NCBI GenBank assembly: GCA_965208065.1
Contig: OZ242313.1
Span: forward strand, 4,774,001 to 4,838,000
Direction of reading: 5' to 3'
DNA from: Bin103 sp002238925
GTDB lineage: Bacteria; Spirochaetota; Spirochaetia; SZUA-6; Bin103
Length of the DNA: 64,000 nucleotides
This document shows, one piece after another, positions 7,894 to 15,575 of this stretch (positions within the stretch are counted from its first letter, which is position 1; every line of letters starts with the position of its first letter). A program made the translations under genes and the position numbers. The notes under the pieces are model-generated. The model did no database searches, was not told the DNA's origin, and worked only from the letters and a program-made list of their open reading frames with translations.

Positions 7894-8106
7894 TCGACGG
7901 TTTAGTCGAATAGGAATTCGACCAGATTGGTGGGAGATTCGACCGTTTAGTCGAATCGGAATTCGACAGGAGGGGCGGAGGGTTCGACGGTTTAGTCGAA
8001 TAGGAATTCGACCAGATTGGTGGGGGGGGCGACGGTCGGGGATTCGACGGTCGGGGCTCGACGGTTTGGTTTGATCGAATTGGAATTCGACAGGGGGGGC
8101 GGAGGT
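7894..8106. repeat. Imperfect tandem repeat array built on TCGACGGTTTAGTCGAAT
   Basis: Four related units begin at 7894, 7939, 7984 and 8058. Units 1 and 3 share 41 identical bases (7894-7934 and 7984-8024, exactly 90 bp apart). Each unit contains the inverted repeat GTCGAAT-(N)4-ATTCGAC or a close variant, followed by a G-rich stretch. Shorter pieces of the unit lie at 8030-8054 and 8107-8117. The array fills the space between the convergent genes glmS and rodA. A perfect palindrome CCGTCGAGT-GA-ACTCGACGG (7881-7900) overlaps the glmS stop and leads into it. It could act as a bidirectional terminator or be a small REP-like element. Confidence 0.7.
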
Positions 8107-8118
8107 GCGACGGTCGGG

Positions 8119-9552
8119 TTATGTTTTTCGGGTGGTGAGGCGTTTGGCGTCGCGTAGTGCGCGGCCCTGGAACCAGCCGGGCGAACGCCGTCCCCGGGTG
8201 CGCGCAATGCCGACGTTCATCAGCAACCCGATGCCGATCATCGCGGTCCACAGCGACGATCCGCCGTACGATACCAGCATCAGCGGAATGCCGGTAATCG
8301 GCAGCACCCCCATCGCCATGCCCATGTTTACCAGCGCATGGAACAGGATCATCGCCACCACCCCGGCGGCGACCAGCGTGGCGAACGGATCGCGCGCCGC
8401 ATACATGATTACCAGGCCGCGGGCCAGCACCACCGCGAACAGCAGCAGCACCAGGACGCCTCCCAGGAAGCCCGACTCCTCGGCCAGAATCGAGAAGATG
8501 AAGTCGGTGCTCTGCTGCGGCAGGTAGCGCAGGTGGCTCTGCGTGCCCTGCAGAAACCCGGTGCCTGACAGCCCGCCGGCGCCCACCGCGGTAACCGACT
8601 GGATGATGTTCCAGCCTGCCCCGCGCGGGTCTACCCACGGGTTCACAAAAATCACCAGGCGCATGATCTGGTACTCCTTGAGCACCGTCGACATCGCCAG
8701 GCCGCCGGCCACCGCCAGGCCGAGCAGCGCCGTCCCGTACAGGATCCAGTAGTAGTAGCCGTGCCGGTAGCGCCGCTGGCCGATGGCCGCCAGCCCGGCC
8801 ACCACCGCCAGCACCGCCAGCGAGTAGCGCGCCACGCCAGCGTCCGTCACCAGCCGCCAGATGCCCGGCTCGCGGGTGGCGAGCAGGCTCTGCATTGCCG
8901 GGATGGCCGCGAACACCAGGGTCAGGAAGCCGAGCAGCGTCACGAACAGCAGGTGGCGGATGCGCGCCCCGGCCATCAGCGCCATGGTCAGAAAGATCGG
9001 GCAGTAGATCAGCGCCGTGCCCATGTCCGGCTGCAGCACGATCAGGCCGATCGGCGCCGCCACTACCAGCAATCCGAGCATGAAGCGCGGCAGCTCGGTA
9101 ATGCCGCTGCCGATCTCCGACAGGTAGGCGGCCAGAAACAGAATGGTGGCGACCTTGGCGAACTCGGACGGCTGGATGCCCAGGTCGCCGATGCCGAGCC
9201 AGGAGCGCGCGCCGTTCACCTGGCGCCCGAATATCAGCGTAATCACCAGCAGCGCCAGGGCGGCCAGAAATATGTACGGGGTGCGCGCCTTGTAGCGCTG
9301 GTGATTGATAACCGCGAACACCACCATCAGCACCAGGCCGCTGGACGCCCACACGATCTGCTTTATCCACTCGTTCGACACCGAGACCCCAACCGAATTC
9401 ACGCCGCTGGAGTACACGAACAGAACGCCGGTACCCACCAGCGCCAGGCTGGACAGCAGCAGAATGGGGTCAAGCGCGCGCAGAACGCTGACTCCCGATC
9501 CGAGGATGCGGGCGCGCGAACCGCGCTGGGAGGTGCCGGCGGCCGCTCTCAC
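8119..9552 (-). CDS. rodA: Rod shape-determining peptidoglycan polymerase RodA
   Basis: RodA is the SEDS-family glycosyltransferase that polymerises lipid II during cell elongation, working with PBP2. The 477-residue product has about ten hydrophobic segments. Family motifs include NGARSWLGIGDLGIQPSEFAK near residue 115, the catalytic-loop region with LAEESGFLGG, and the C-terminal SYGGSSLWTAMIGIGLLMNV. The GTG start at 9552 overlaps the mrdA stop by four bases, so translation is coupled. It is the last gene of the mreBCD-mrdA-rodA operon and ends next to a repeat array. The N-terminus has about 25 extra polar residues before the first membrane helix. Confidence 0.95.
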   Translation of the reverse strand: MRAAAGTSQRGSRARILGSGVSVLRALDPILLLSSLALVGTGVLFVYSSGVNSVGVSVSNEWIKQIVWASSGLVLMVVFAVINHQRYKARTPYIFLAALALLVITLIFGRQVNGARSWLGIGDLGIQPSEFAKVATILFLAAYLSEIGSGITELPRFMLGLLVVAAPIGLIVLQPDMGTALIYCPIFLTMALMAGARIRHLLFVTLLGFLTLVFAAIPAMQSLLATREPGIWRLVTDAGVARYSLAVLAVVAGLAAIGQRRYRHGYYYWILYGTALLGLAVAGGLAMSTVLKEYQIMRLVIFVNPWVDPRGAGWNIIQSVTAVGAGGLSGTGFLQGTQSHLRYLPQQSTDFIFSILAEESGFLGGVLVLLLFAVVLARGLVIMYAARDPFATLVAAGVVAMILFHALVNMGMAMGVLPITGIPLMLVSYGGSSLWTAMIGIGLLMNVGIARTRGRRSPGWFQGRALRDAKRLTTRKT

Positions 9553-11474
9553 TCCGGTTCGCCGCCTTCAGCGCCGGCGGCTTCCGCTTCCTCTTCCGCT
9601 TCCTCTTCCCCCTCCGGGCGCAGCGGGTTGAACACCGCATCGCCGTACCACGGCCTCAGGTAGTCCACCGCCTCGGCAACCGTCTGCCCCGAGAACGCCG
9701 CGTGAAAGATCAGGTTCGCCGCCTTGGCAGCCCACCACTCCCAGACGTTTACCGCCTCCACCATGGCCACCACGACAATCTGGTCATCGCGGTCGGCGGC
9801 GCCGTACGGACCGTAGGCGGCGAACCAGGAGTGCCACTGGTCCTCCAGCCCCACCTCTCCGGTGCCCGTCTTGCCGGCCACCGCAACCGCGTCGGTGGTA
9901 ATGACCGGCTTCGCCGTGCCGACCGTTATGACCCGCCGCATGGCGTCGCGCACGGCGGCAAACGTGGCGTCGCTGATCTCGGAGCTGTGCAGCAGCTCGC
10001 GCTCGGTCTTGTGCAGAATATCGCCGGTTTCCCCGTCCCGGATCTCCTTGACCACGTGCGGGCGGTAGATCTCGCCGTTGTTCGCCACCATGGCGATCAG
10101 GTTGGCGATCTGCACCGGGGTAACGGTGATGTAGCCCTGGCCAATAGACAGGTTTACCGTGTCGCCGCCCACCCAGCCGGTGCCGCGCTCGCGCAGCTTC
10201 CACGCCGGCGTCGGCACCGATCCCGCCGTCTCCCCCGGCAGGTCGACGCCGGTCGGCGCGCCGAGGCCGAATTGCACCGAGTAGTCCGCTATGTTGCCGA
10301 TGCCCAGGGCGAGCCCGGCCTGGTAGAAGTAGATGTCGCAGGACTGCGCGAGAGCGTCGTCCATGTCGATGCGGCCGTGCCCCTCCCGCACCCAGTCGTT
10401 GAAGATGCGGTCGCCGTAGGCGAACCGGCCGCGGCACATCACGGACCGGGACGGCGAGTAGATGCGTTCCTCGAGCAACGCGGTCATCATCAGAATCTTG
10501 AACACGCTCGCCGGTGCATAGGCGGCGCGGATGGCGCGGTTGACGAACGGAAACCCCGGATCGGATGCCGCCGCGCTGAACGCCGCCGGCCCGCCGTCGC
10601 CGATGAAGGTCTGCGGATCGAACCAGGGGTAGGACACCATGGCCAGAATCTCGCCGGTGGTGGGCCGCAGCACCACCACCGAACCGACGCGCGGACCGAG
10701 CGCCACCTCGGCCGCGCGCTGCAGGCGCCAGTCAATGGTCAGCACGATGTCGGAGCCGGGCCGCGGCGCCACCGCCGTCTCCCAGACGTCGGTAACCGCC
10801 CGCTCGTGCACGTCCACGGTGCGCTGGCCGACGCCGTCGCTGCCGCGCAGCACCGGTTCGTAGCGCTTCTCGACGCCGCTCTTGCCCACCACGTCGCCGG
10901 ACGAGTAGCCCTCGTTGAACAGCACCTGCAATTCCTCGCGCGTCACGTCGCCCACGTAGCCGGTCACGTGCGCCAGCGACCCGATCACGCCGTAGTCGCG
11001 CGCCGGCTCGCTGTGCCAGGTTACGCCCGGGAACGAGTCGATTTGCTCCGCCAGCGTGGCGATGGCGGCAAACTCCACGTTGCGCTTCAGCTCGACGGCG
11101 CGGAACAGGTGGCGCATGTGGCGCGGCACCCGCTCCGCCAACTGGTGCGGCTCCACCCCGAGCTGCCCTGCCAGCCGCTCCAGCAGGTCGGGCAGCTCGC
11201 CCGCGGGCACTTCGCCGGGGACCAGGTCCACCGAGAACGCGGGCCGGTTGGTCACCAACACTTGCCGGTAGGTGCGGTCGTAGATCTTGCCGCGCTGGGC
11301 GGGAATCGGAATCTCGCGGCGCGCCACGCTGCTCGCGCGGGTGCGGAACTCGACGCCGCGCACCACCTGCAGGAAGAACAGGTAGCCGCAGACCAGCAGC
11401 AACGCTGCCCCGATGCCGGCGGCAAAGCCGATCGCGCGGCGCCGGAGCAGGATCCGGTGCTCGATATCGCTCAT
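9549..11474 (-). CDS. mrdA: Penicillin-binding protein 2 (class B PBP, elongasome transpeptidase)
   Basis: PBP2 cross-links peptidoglycan as the partner of RodA. The 641-residue protein has a cytoplasmic tail, one membrane anchor (about residues 17-40), the dimerisation domain starting IPAQRGKIYDRTYRQVLVTN, and a transpeptidase domain. The active-site serine is in APASVFK near residue 323 (usual P-G-S-x-F-K, here with Ala for Gly), the second motif is SCD near 378 and the third is KTGTGE near 535. The C-terminus carries an extra Glu/Ala-rich tail of about 20 residues. It overlaps mreD and rodA by four bases each. Confidence 0.95.
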   Translation of the reverse strand: MSDIEHRILLRRRAIGFAAGIGAALLLVCGYLFFLQVVRGVEFRTRASSVARREIPIPAQRGKIYDRTYRQVLVTNRPAFSVDLVPGEVPAGELPDLLERLAGQLGVEPHQLAERVPRHMRHLFRAVELKRNVEFAAIATLAEQIDSFPGVTWHSEPARDYGVIGSLAHVTGYVGDVTREELQVLFNEGYSSGDVVGKSGVEKRYEPVLRGSDGVGQRTVDVHERAVTDVWETAVAPRPGSDIVLTIDWRLQRAAEVALGPRVGSVVVLRPTTGEILAMVSYPWFDPQTFIGDGGPAAFSAAASDPGFPFVNRAIRAAYAPASVFKILMMTALLEERIYSPSRSVMCRGRFAYGDRIFNDWVREGHGRIDMDDALAQSCDIYFYQAGLALGIGNIADYSVQFGLGAPTGVDLPGETAGSVPTPAWKLRERGTGWVGGDTVNLSIGQGYITVTPVQIANLIAMVANNGEIYRPHVVKEIRDGETGDILHKTERELLHSSEISDATFAAVRDAMRRVITVGTAKPVITTDAVAVAGKTGTGEVGLEDQWHSWFAAYGPYGAADRDDQIVVVAMVEAVNVWEWWAAKAANLIFHAAFSGQTVAEAVDYLRPWYGDAVFNPLRPEGEEEAEEEAEAAGAEGGEPE

Positions 11475-11998
11475 GACGGCGGCCGCGGGCTAGTGCTGCG
11501 CAACAGCCGGATCTGGCTCAACAGTGCGAACAGCAACGGCGCCAGGATCACATTGTAGGCGGATTCGATCCAGAAGCGCGCTTCCAGCAGGTGGGCATCG
11601 AGCGGAATCTGGAACGCGAGCGACAGCACGCCGCTTGCCAGCCCCTTGACCACTACCGCGCCGGCCACCAGCAGCACCGGCACCACCACGGCGCTGGCCC
11701 GGATCAGCCCGAACGGCAGGCCGGCGCAGAACCCCACCAGGGCCTTCACGATGGCGTGGAAACCGAGCGGCGAAAGAGTCACCACGTCCTCCAGCAGGCC
11801 GCCCACGAAGCCGGCGATCTGCCCGCTCATCGACCCGCGGCGCAGCGCCAGAAACGCCACCAGGATCAGTTGCAGGTCGGGCTTCACCCCGAATACGGCC
11901 ACGAACTCCAGCACCGTGGTCTGCAACAGTACGGCGGCGCCGAGCAGCAGTATGGTCAGAATGATCGGGCGATGATCCACCGCCGAGGTGCCGGCCAA
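11471..11998 (-). CDS. mreD: Rod shape-determining protein MreD
   Basis: The 175-residue hydrophobic protein has five to six predicted membrane segments, including ILTILLLGAAVLLQTTVLEF at the N-terminus. It has the MreD-like pattern KPDLQLILVAFLALRRGSMSG followed by GFVGGLLEDVVTLSPLGFHA, where G-x-x-x-G-L-x-x-D is the family hallmark. MreD is an inner-membrane member of the elongasome whose exact role is unclear; it bridges MreC and the PBP2-RodA pair. Its position between mreC and mrdA with a four-base overlap to mrdA confirms the call. Confidence 0.9.
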   Translation of the reverse strand: MAGTSAVDHRPIILTILLLGAAVLLQTTVLEFVAVFGVKPDLQLILVAFLALRRGSMSGQIAGFVGGLLEDVVTLSPLGFHAIVKALVGFCAGLPFGLIRASAVVVPVLLVAGAVVVKGLASGVLSLAFQIPLDAHLLEARFWIESAYNVILAPLLFALLSQIRLLRSTSPRPPS

Positions 11999-12865
11999 CT
12001 AACGCTCCTGCGGGACGATCACGAACAGGTATTCCAGCCGCGCCACTTCGATTGCCGGCTGCAGCTCGATGTCGAGCGCGTTGCCGCTGGTCTCGCTGCG
12101 CACCATGCGCACCGCGCCGATCAGCACGCCGGCCGGGAATACTCCCCCGAGCCCGGAGGTAATGACCGGCTCACCGGCCTCGATCATCTCGCTGGCGGCA
12201 CTGTTCACGTGCCGCATCAACAGGGTGTTGGAGGCCGACCCGAGCCCCTGCACCAGGCCGTCATAGCGCAAGTCGCGCAGGCGGGCGGCGACGAACGATG
12301 TCCGCGCGCTGATCGGCTGCACCAGCGCGCTGCGCCGATCCACCTCGACAACCCGCCCAACCAGTCCCTGCACGCCGTCCTGCAGGGCTACCACCACCAT
12401 GTCGGCGCGCACGCCGTCGCCGATTCCGCGGTCAATGGTCAGGTTGGTGAACTGGTTGCCGGGGGCGCGCGCCATCACCTCGGCGGGCAGGTGGCGGAAG
12501 GTGGGAGGCGGCTCGAACCCGAGTTGGCGCCGCAGCTCGTCGTTCTGCCGTTCCAACTCGGCCATGTCGCTGGACAACTGCTCCAGCTCCAGCAAGCGCT
12601 GCCGCGCCGCCACCAGTGCCACCCGCATGCGGCGCAACTCGGCGATGGTGTTCCAGGAGCCGCCGAAAAACGCGCCTACCTCGTGCAGGGCCAACTGCAG
12701 CGACGAGAACACGCTGCGGCCCATGCGCTCGGACGCGGCCGCCACCGGACGGTGGGACAGAATCATCATGATCGTCCCCAGCGCCACCAGCACGACCAGG
12801 ACCGCACCGGCGCGGTGGCGCGATACGAAGGAGTTGACCGCCTGTCGACTCCCGTTTGCTTCCAC
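11999..12865 (-). CDS. mreC: Rod shape-determining protein MreC
   Basis: MreC is a periplasmic scaffold that activates PBP2. The 288-residue protein has one N-terminal membrane helix (AVLVVLVALGTIMMILS), a coiled coil (about residues 70-110, LRRMRVALVAARQRLLELEQ and onward), and a beta-rich C-terminal domain with the family pattern ITSGLGGVFPAGVLIGAV. It starts six bases after the mreB stop and ends directly before mreD, so the order mreB-mreC-mreD is preserved. No unusual features are seen. Confidence 0.93.
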   Translation of the reverse strand: MEANGSRQAVNSFVSRHRAGAVLVVLVALGTIMMILSHRPVAAASERMGRSVFSSLQLALHEVGAFFGGSWNTIAELRRMRVALVAARQRLLELEQLSSDMAELERQNDELRRQLGFEPPPTFRHLPAEVMARAPGNQFTNLTIDRGIGDGVRADMVVVALQDGVQGLVGRVVEVDRRSALVQPISARTSFVAARLRDLRYDGLVQGLGSASNTLLMRHVNSAASEMIEAGEPVITSGLGGVFPAGVLIGAVRMVRSETSGNALDIELQPAIEVARLEYLFVIVPQER

Positions 12866-12871
12866 CGGCCG

Positions 12872-13897
12872 TCAGTTGCGGTAGTTGAAGTACTTCCGGT
12901 CCCGGTCGCGCATGCTTTCCAGGAAGCGGCCGGCACCGATCGCCACGCACAACAGCGGGTTTTCGGCCACCGAGACCGGCACCCCGGTCTCCTGGTGGAT
13001 CAGGCTCGGCAACCCCTTGAGCAGCGAGCCGCCGCCGGTCATCGTTATGCCCCGCTCGATAATGTCTGCCGCCAGCTCCGGCGGCGTCTTGGCGAGATTG
13101 CGCTTGATCTCCTCCACCACGGAGTTGGTGATCTCGGTAAGCGACTCGCGAATCTCCACGGAGTCCACTTCCAGGCGCCGCGGCAACCCGGTAATCGCAT
13201 CGCGGCCCATGATCTCCATCTTTTCGATCTTCTTGTCGGGCGCCGCATTGCCGATGGTGATCTTGACCTTTTCGGCGGTCTCGTTGCCGATTATCAGGTT
13301 GTGCACGGTGCGCACGTGCTTGATGATGGCATCGTCGAACTCGTCGCCGCCGATGCGGATAGCGCTCGATACCACCATGCCGCCGAGCGAGATTACCGAC
13401 ACCTCGGTGGTGCCGCCGCCGATGTCGCACACCATGTGCCCGGCCGGCTCCAGAAACGGTATGTCGGCGCCGATGGCGGCCGCCATCGACTCCTCGATCA
13501 GGTACACTTCGCGCGCGCCGGCCTGCTCCGCGCTCTCGCGCACCGCGCGCCGCTCCACCTCGGTGATGCTGGTCGGAATGCCAATCACCATGCGCGGCTT
13601 CACCAACCAGCGGCGCTGCGTTACCGAGCGGATGAAGTAGCGGATCATCTTCTCGGTGTGCTCCAGGTCCGCAATCACGCCGTCCTGCAATGGGCGGATG
13701 GCCGCGATGTCCTCGGGCGTCTTCCACAGCATGCGCTTGGCTTCCTTGCCCACCGCCACGACGTTCTTCGTGCTCCGCTCGACCGCCACCACGGACGGTT
13801 CGGAGAGCACGATTCCCTTGCCCTTGACGTGTACAAGAGTGTTGCACGTCCCCAGATCGATTCCAATATCCATAGCCAAATTACCGAATATGCTCAC
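12872..13897 (-). CDS. mreB: Actin-like cell-shape protein MreB
   Basis: MreB forms membrane-bound filaments that direct cell-wall synthesis. The product shows the actin-fold motifs: phosphate 1 MDIGIDLGTCNTLVHVKGKG, phosphate 2 VCDIGGGTTEVSVISLGG, and adenosine loop MTGGGSLLKGLPSLI. The amphipathic N-terminus SIFGNLAMDIG is typical. I choose GTG 13897 as start because a GAGGAGG ribosome-binding site lies about 6 bp upstream (13903-13909); this gives 341 residues. An upstream extension to 13957 has no such site. It is the first gene of the mre operon; the 108 bp upstream hold no clear promoter. Confidence 0.95.
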   Translation of the reverse strand: MSIFGNLAMDIGIDLGTCNTLVHVKGKGIVLSEPSVVAVERSTKNVVAVGKEAKRMLWKTPEDIAAIRPLQDGVIADLEHTEKMIRYFIRSVTQRRWLVKPRMVIGIPTSITEVERRAVRESAEQAGAREVYLIEESMAAAIGADIPFLEPAGHMVCDIGGGTTEVSVISLGGMVVSSAIRIGGDEFDDAIIKHVRTVHNLIIGNETAEKVKITIGNAAPDKKIEKMEIMGRDAITGLPRRLEVDSVEIRESLTEITNSVVEEIKRNLAKTPPELAADIIERGITMTGGGSLLKGLPSLIHQETGVPVSVAENPLLCVAIGAGRFLESMRDRDRKYFNYRN

Positions 13898-14005
13898 GCT
13901 GGCCTCCTCGCCGGCGGCTGGCCCGAAAACGATGCCCAACCGCCGATGCCTGTGCACCGATGCTTATCGCGTATTCCGGGCGACGGGGCGGCCGTGGCAC
14001 CCGCG

Positions 14006-15001
14006 TCATCCGCGCAGGCGCAGATTGGCGCCATGATGCTGCCGACTTATGCCGCGCGCTCGCCGCCAATGCGCGCGTGCCTGAACGACGTCCCCCTGTC
14101 CGGCGTAGGCATCGCCGAGGAACACATACGCATCCGCCGATCCCGGCACAATTTCCAGGATCTGTTGAAACTGGTCCCGCGCCGCGGCGTACCTTTCCTG
14201 CTCCAATAGTACCGTACCGAGCATGAGTCGCGCACGGACCTCCACCTCGCGGTCGGCGGCGGCTGCCACCGCCGCCTGAAAATGTTCCAATGCCGCATCC
14301 GGCCGGTTCATGCGCGCCAGCAACTGTCCCACCGACAGATACAGGAGCGCGTTCGGCTCCCGCTGCAACGCGGTGGAAAAGTGCTCCATGCCGGTATCGA
14401 GATCGCCCATGCGCACGTACGCCATGCCCAGATACTCGCGCACGTCGGCCGGCTCGTGACCGCCGTCGAGCGACTCGGAAAGGTAGCGGATCGCCGCATC
14501 GTAGTAAAAACCGCCCTTGTGATAGTAGGCCTTGCCAAGCAGGTAGGCCGATTCGCCCCAGTAGCGCAGGTCCTCGTCCAGCCTGGCGCGGCGCAGCGCG
14601 GCGATCGCCGAATCGAGCCCCGAACCCGCCTCGGTGCCGGGTGCAACGGTAACGCCGTCATCCGCCGCCAGCGCCAGGTAGAAGTGGGCGATGCCGCGGA
14701 ACAGCAACGCCTCGGAGTCGAGCGGCTTGTCGGCCAGGATCTCTGCGCTCCAGTTGAGCACCTCCGCGTAGCGTCCTTCATTGGACAGTTCACGCAGCGC
14801 CGGCTGTCGGCTCGGACGCAATACCTGGGGAAGACGCACCCGATCGACGCGGTCCAGGAACCCCATAGTGAACAATACCGCAATCAGGGCACCGGCGGCG
14901 ATGACCAGGATCGGCAACAGCTTCAGCCACAGGGGACGCCGCCGAACGTAGTGGTATCTCGAGCTACGCCGCACGCTCCCTAACTTACGCCTCCACGCCA
15001 T
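14006..15001 (-). CDS. Membrane-anchored TPR protein
   Basis: The 331-residue protein has a basic N-terminus, one membrane segment (LPILVIAAGALIAVLFTMGF, about residues 32-51) and then tetratricopeptide repeats to the end. Recognisable TPR helices include AYLLGKAYYHKGGFYYDAAI, REYLGMAYVRMGDLDTGMEH, VEVRARLMLGTVLLEQERYA and AYVFLGDAYAGQGDVVQARA. TPR proteins of this type hold together envelope complexes. Its place next to mreB suggests a cell-envelope role, which is inference. ATG 15001 is chosen because sequence further upstream is the end of the RNase P RNA locus and its hairpins. No specific family could be named. Confidence 0.75.
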   Translation of the reverse strand: MAWRRKLGSVRRSSRYHYVRRRPLWLKLLPILVIAAGALIAVLFTMGFLDRVDRVRLPQVLRPSRQPALRELSNEGRYAEVLNWSAEILADKPLDSEALLFRGIAHFYLALAADDGVTVAPGTEAGSGLDSAIAALRRARLDEDLRYWGESAYLLGKAYYHKGGFYYDAAIRYLSESLDGGHEPADVREYLGMAYVRMGDLDTGMEHFSTALQREPNALLYLSVGQLLARMNRPDAALEHFQAAVAAAADREVEVRARLMLGTVLLEQERYAAARDQFQQILEIVPGSADAYVFLGDAYAGQGDVVQARAHWRRARGISRQHHGANLRLRG

Positions 15002-15033
15002 TGTATCCCAGACCGTGGCAAAGAAAAAGAGGC

Positions 15034-15090
15034 GTACCGAGGGCGCCGCTGGCGCCCTCGGTTTAGCAGAACGCCGGGGGCGTTCTGCAC
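15034..15090 (-). repeat. Twin-hairpin unit, copy A, just downstream of rnpB
   Basis: This 57-nt unit has the same length as copy B (15129-15185) inside rnpB. It holds two perfect stems: GAGGGCGCC/GGCGCCCTC and GCAGAACGCC/GGCGTTCTGC, joined by GGTTTA. All differences from copy B lie in loops or are paired changes in stems. On the rnpB strand it is followed by GCCTCTTTTTCTTT, so it may serve as the terminator of rnpB. Confidence 0.8.
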
Positions 15091-15100
15091 TGAAAGAAGA

Positions 15101-15575
15101 AAAGAGGCGGACCTGTAAGCCGGGTCCAGTACCGTGGGCGCCTTTGGCGCCCACGGTTTAGCAGAATGCCTTTGGCATTCTGCACCTTGCGGGTACCGAG
15201 AGGCGCCTTCAGGTGCGCATCATCTATCTGGGCCGTCCGTTTCCGGGCGGCTCGTGCAGCCTACCCGCAGGTTGGAGCGTAAACTCCTGGACGGGCCGTC
15301 CACCTGCTGCTTGGCCTTGCTCCTGGCGAGGTTTACCGTGCCGCCGCTGTCACCAGAGGCGCGGTGGGCTCTTACCCCACCTTTTCACCCTCACCGGCAC
15401 ACGCCGCGTCAGCGCCGCGGCCGGCAGTATGTTTTCTGTGGCACTCTCTGTCCGCGCACGCCGAAACGCCGCGGCCCGGGGGTTACCCGGCGCCATGCCC
15501 TGACGGAGCCCGGACTTTCCTCCGCGCCGCCCGCCCCTCGGGGCCGCAGCGCGGCGATGCGCCGGTCCGCCTCTC
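15101..15575 (-). ncRNA. rnpB: RNase P RNA, bacterial class A, with inserted hairpins
   Basis: The RNA component of RNase P, which matures tRNA 5' ends. The minus strand shows the conserved 5' core GAGGAAAGTCCGGGCTCC (about 15510-15530), GCCACAGAAA, the GTAAACC segment, GATAGATGAT, and the 3' core ACCCGGCTTACAGG. Helix P1 pairs GAGGCGGACC at the 5' end (15563-15574) with GGTCCGCCTC at the 3' end (15103-15113). Between GATAGATGAT and the 3' core lies extra sequence with two strong hairpins (15129-15185). The 5' end abuts the stop codon of the upstream zinc-ribbon gene, leaving no intergenic space. Ends are from P1 pairing and could be off by a few bases. Confidence 0.93.
15129..15185 (-). repeat. 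Twin-hairpin unit, copy B, inside rnpB near its 3' end
   Basis: 57 nt with stems GTGGGCGCC/GGCGCCCAC and GCAGAATGCC/GGCATTCTGC, both with TTT loops, joined by GGTTTA. It sits in the RNA just 5' of the conserved ACCCGGCTTACAGG. Compared with copy A the stem changes are A-T to T-A and C-G to T-A pairs, so pairing is kept in both. Confidence 0.8.

Noticed and set aside
7894..8106. Possible CRISPR array.
   Set aside because: Unit length varies, there are no unique spacers of constant size, and no cas genes are near.
5903..9370. An 1,155-codon minus-strand open frame across glmS and rodA.
   Set aside because: It is a shadow of glmS on one part and of rodA in another frame, running through the repeat array; no motif is present.
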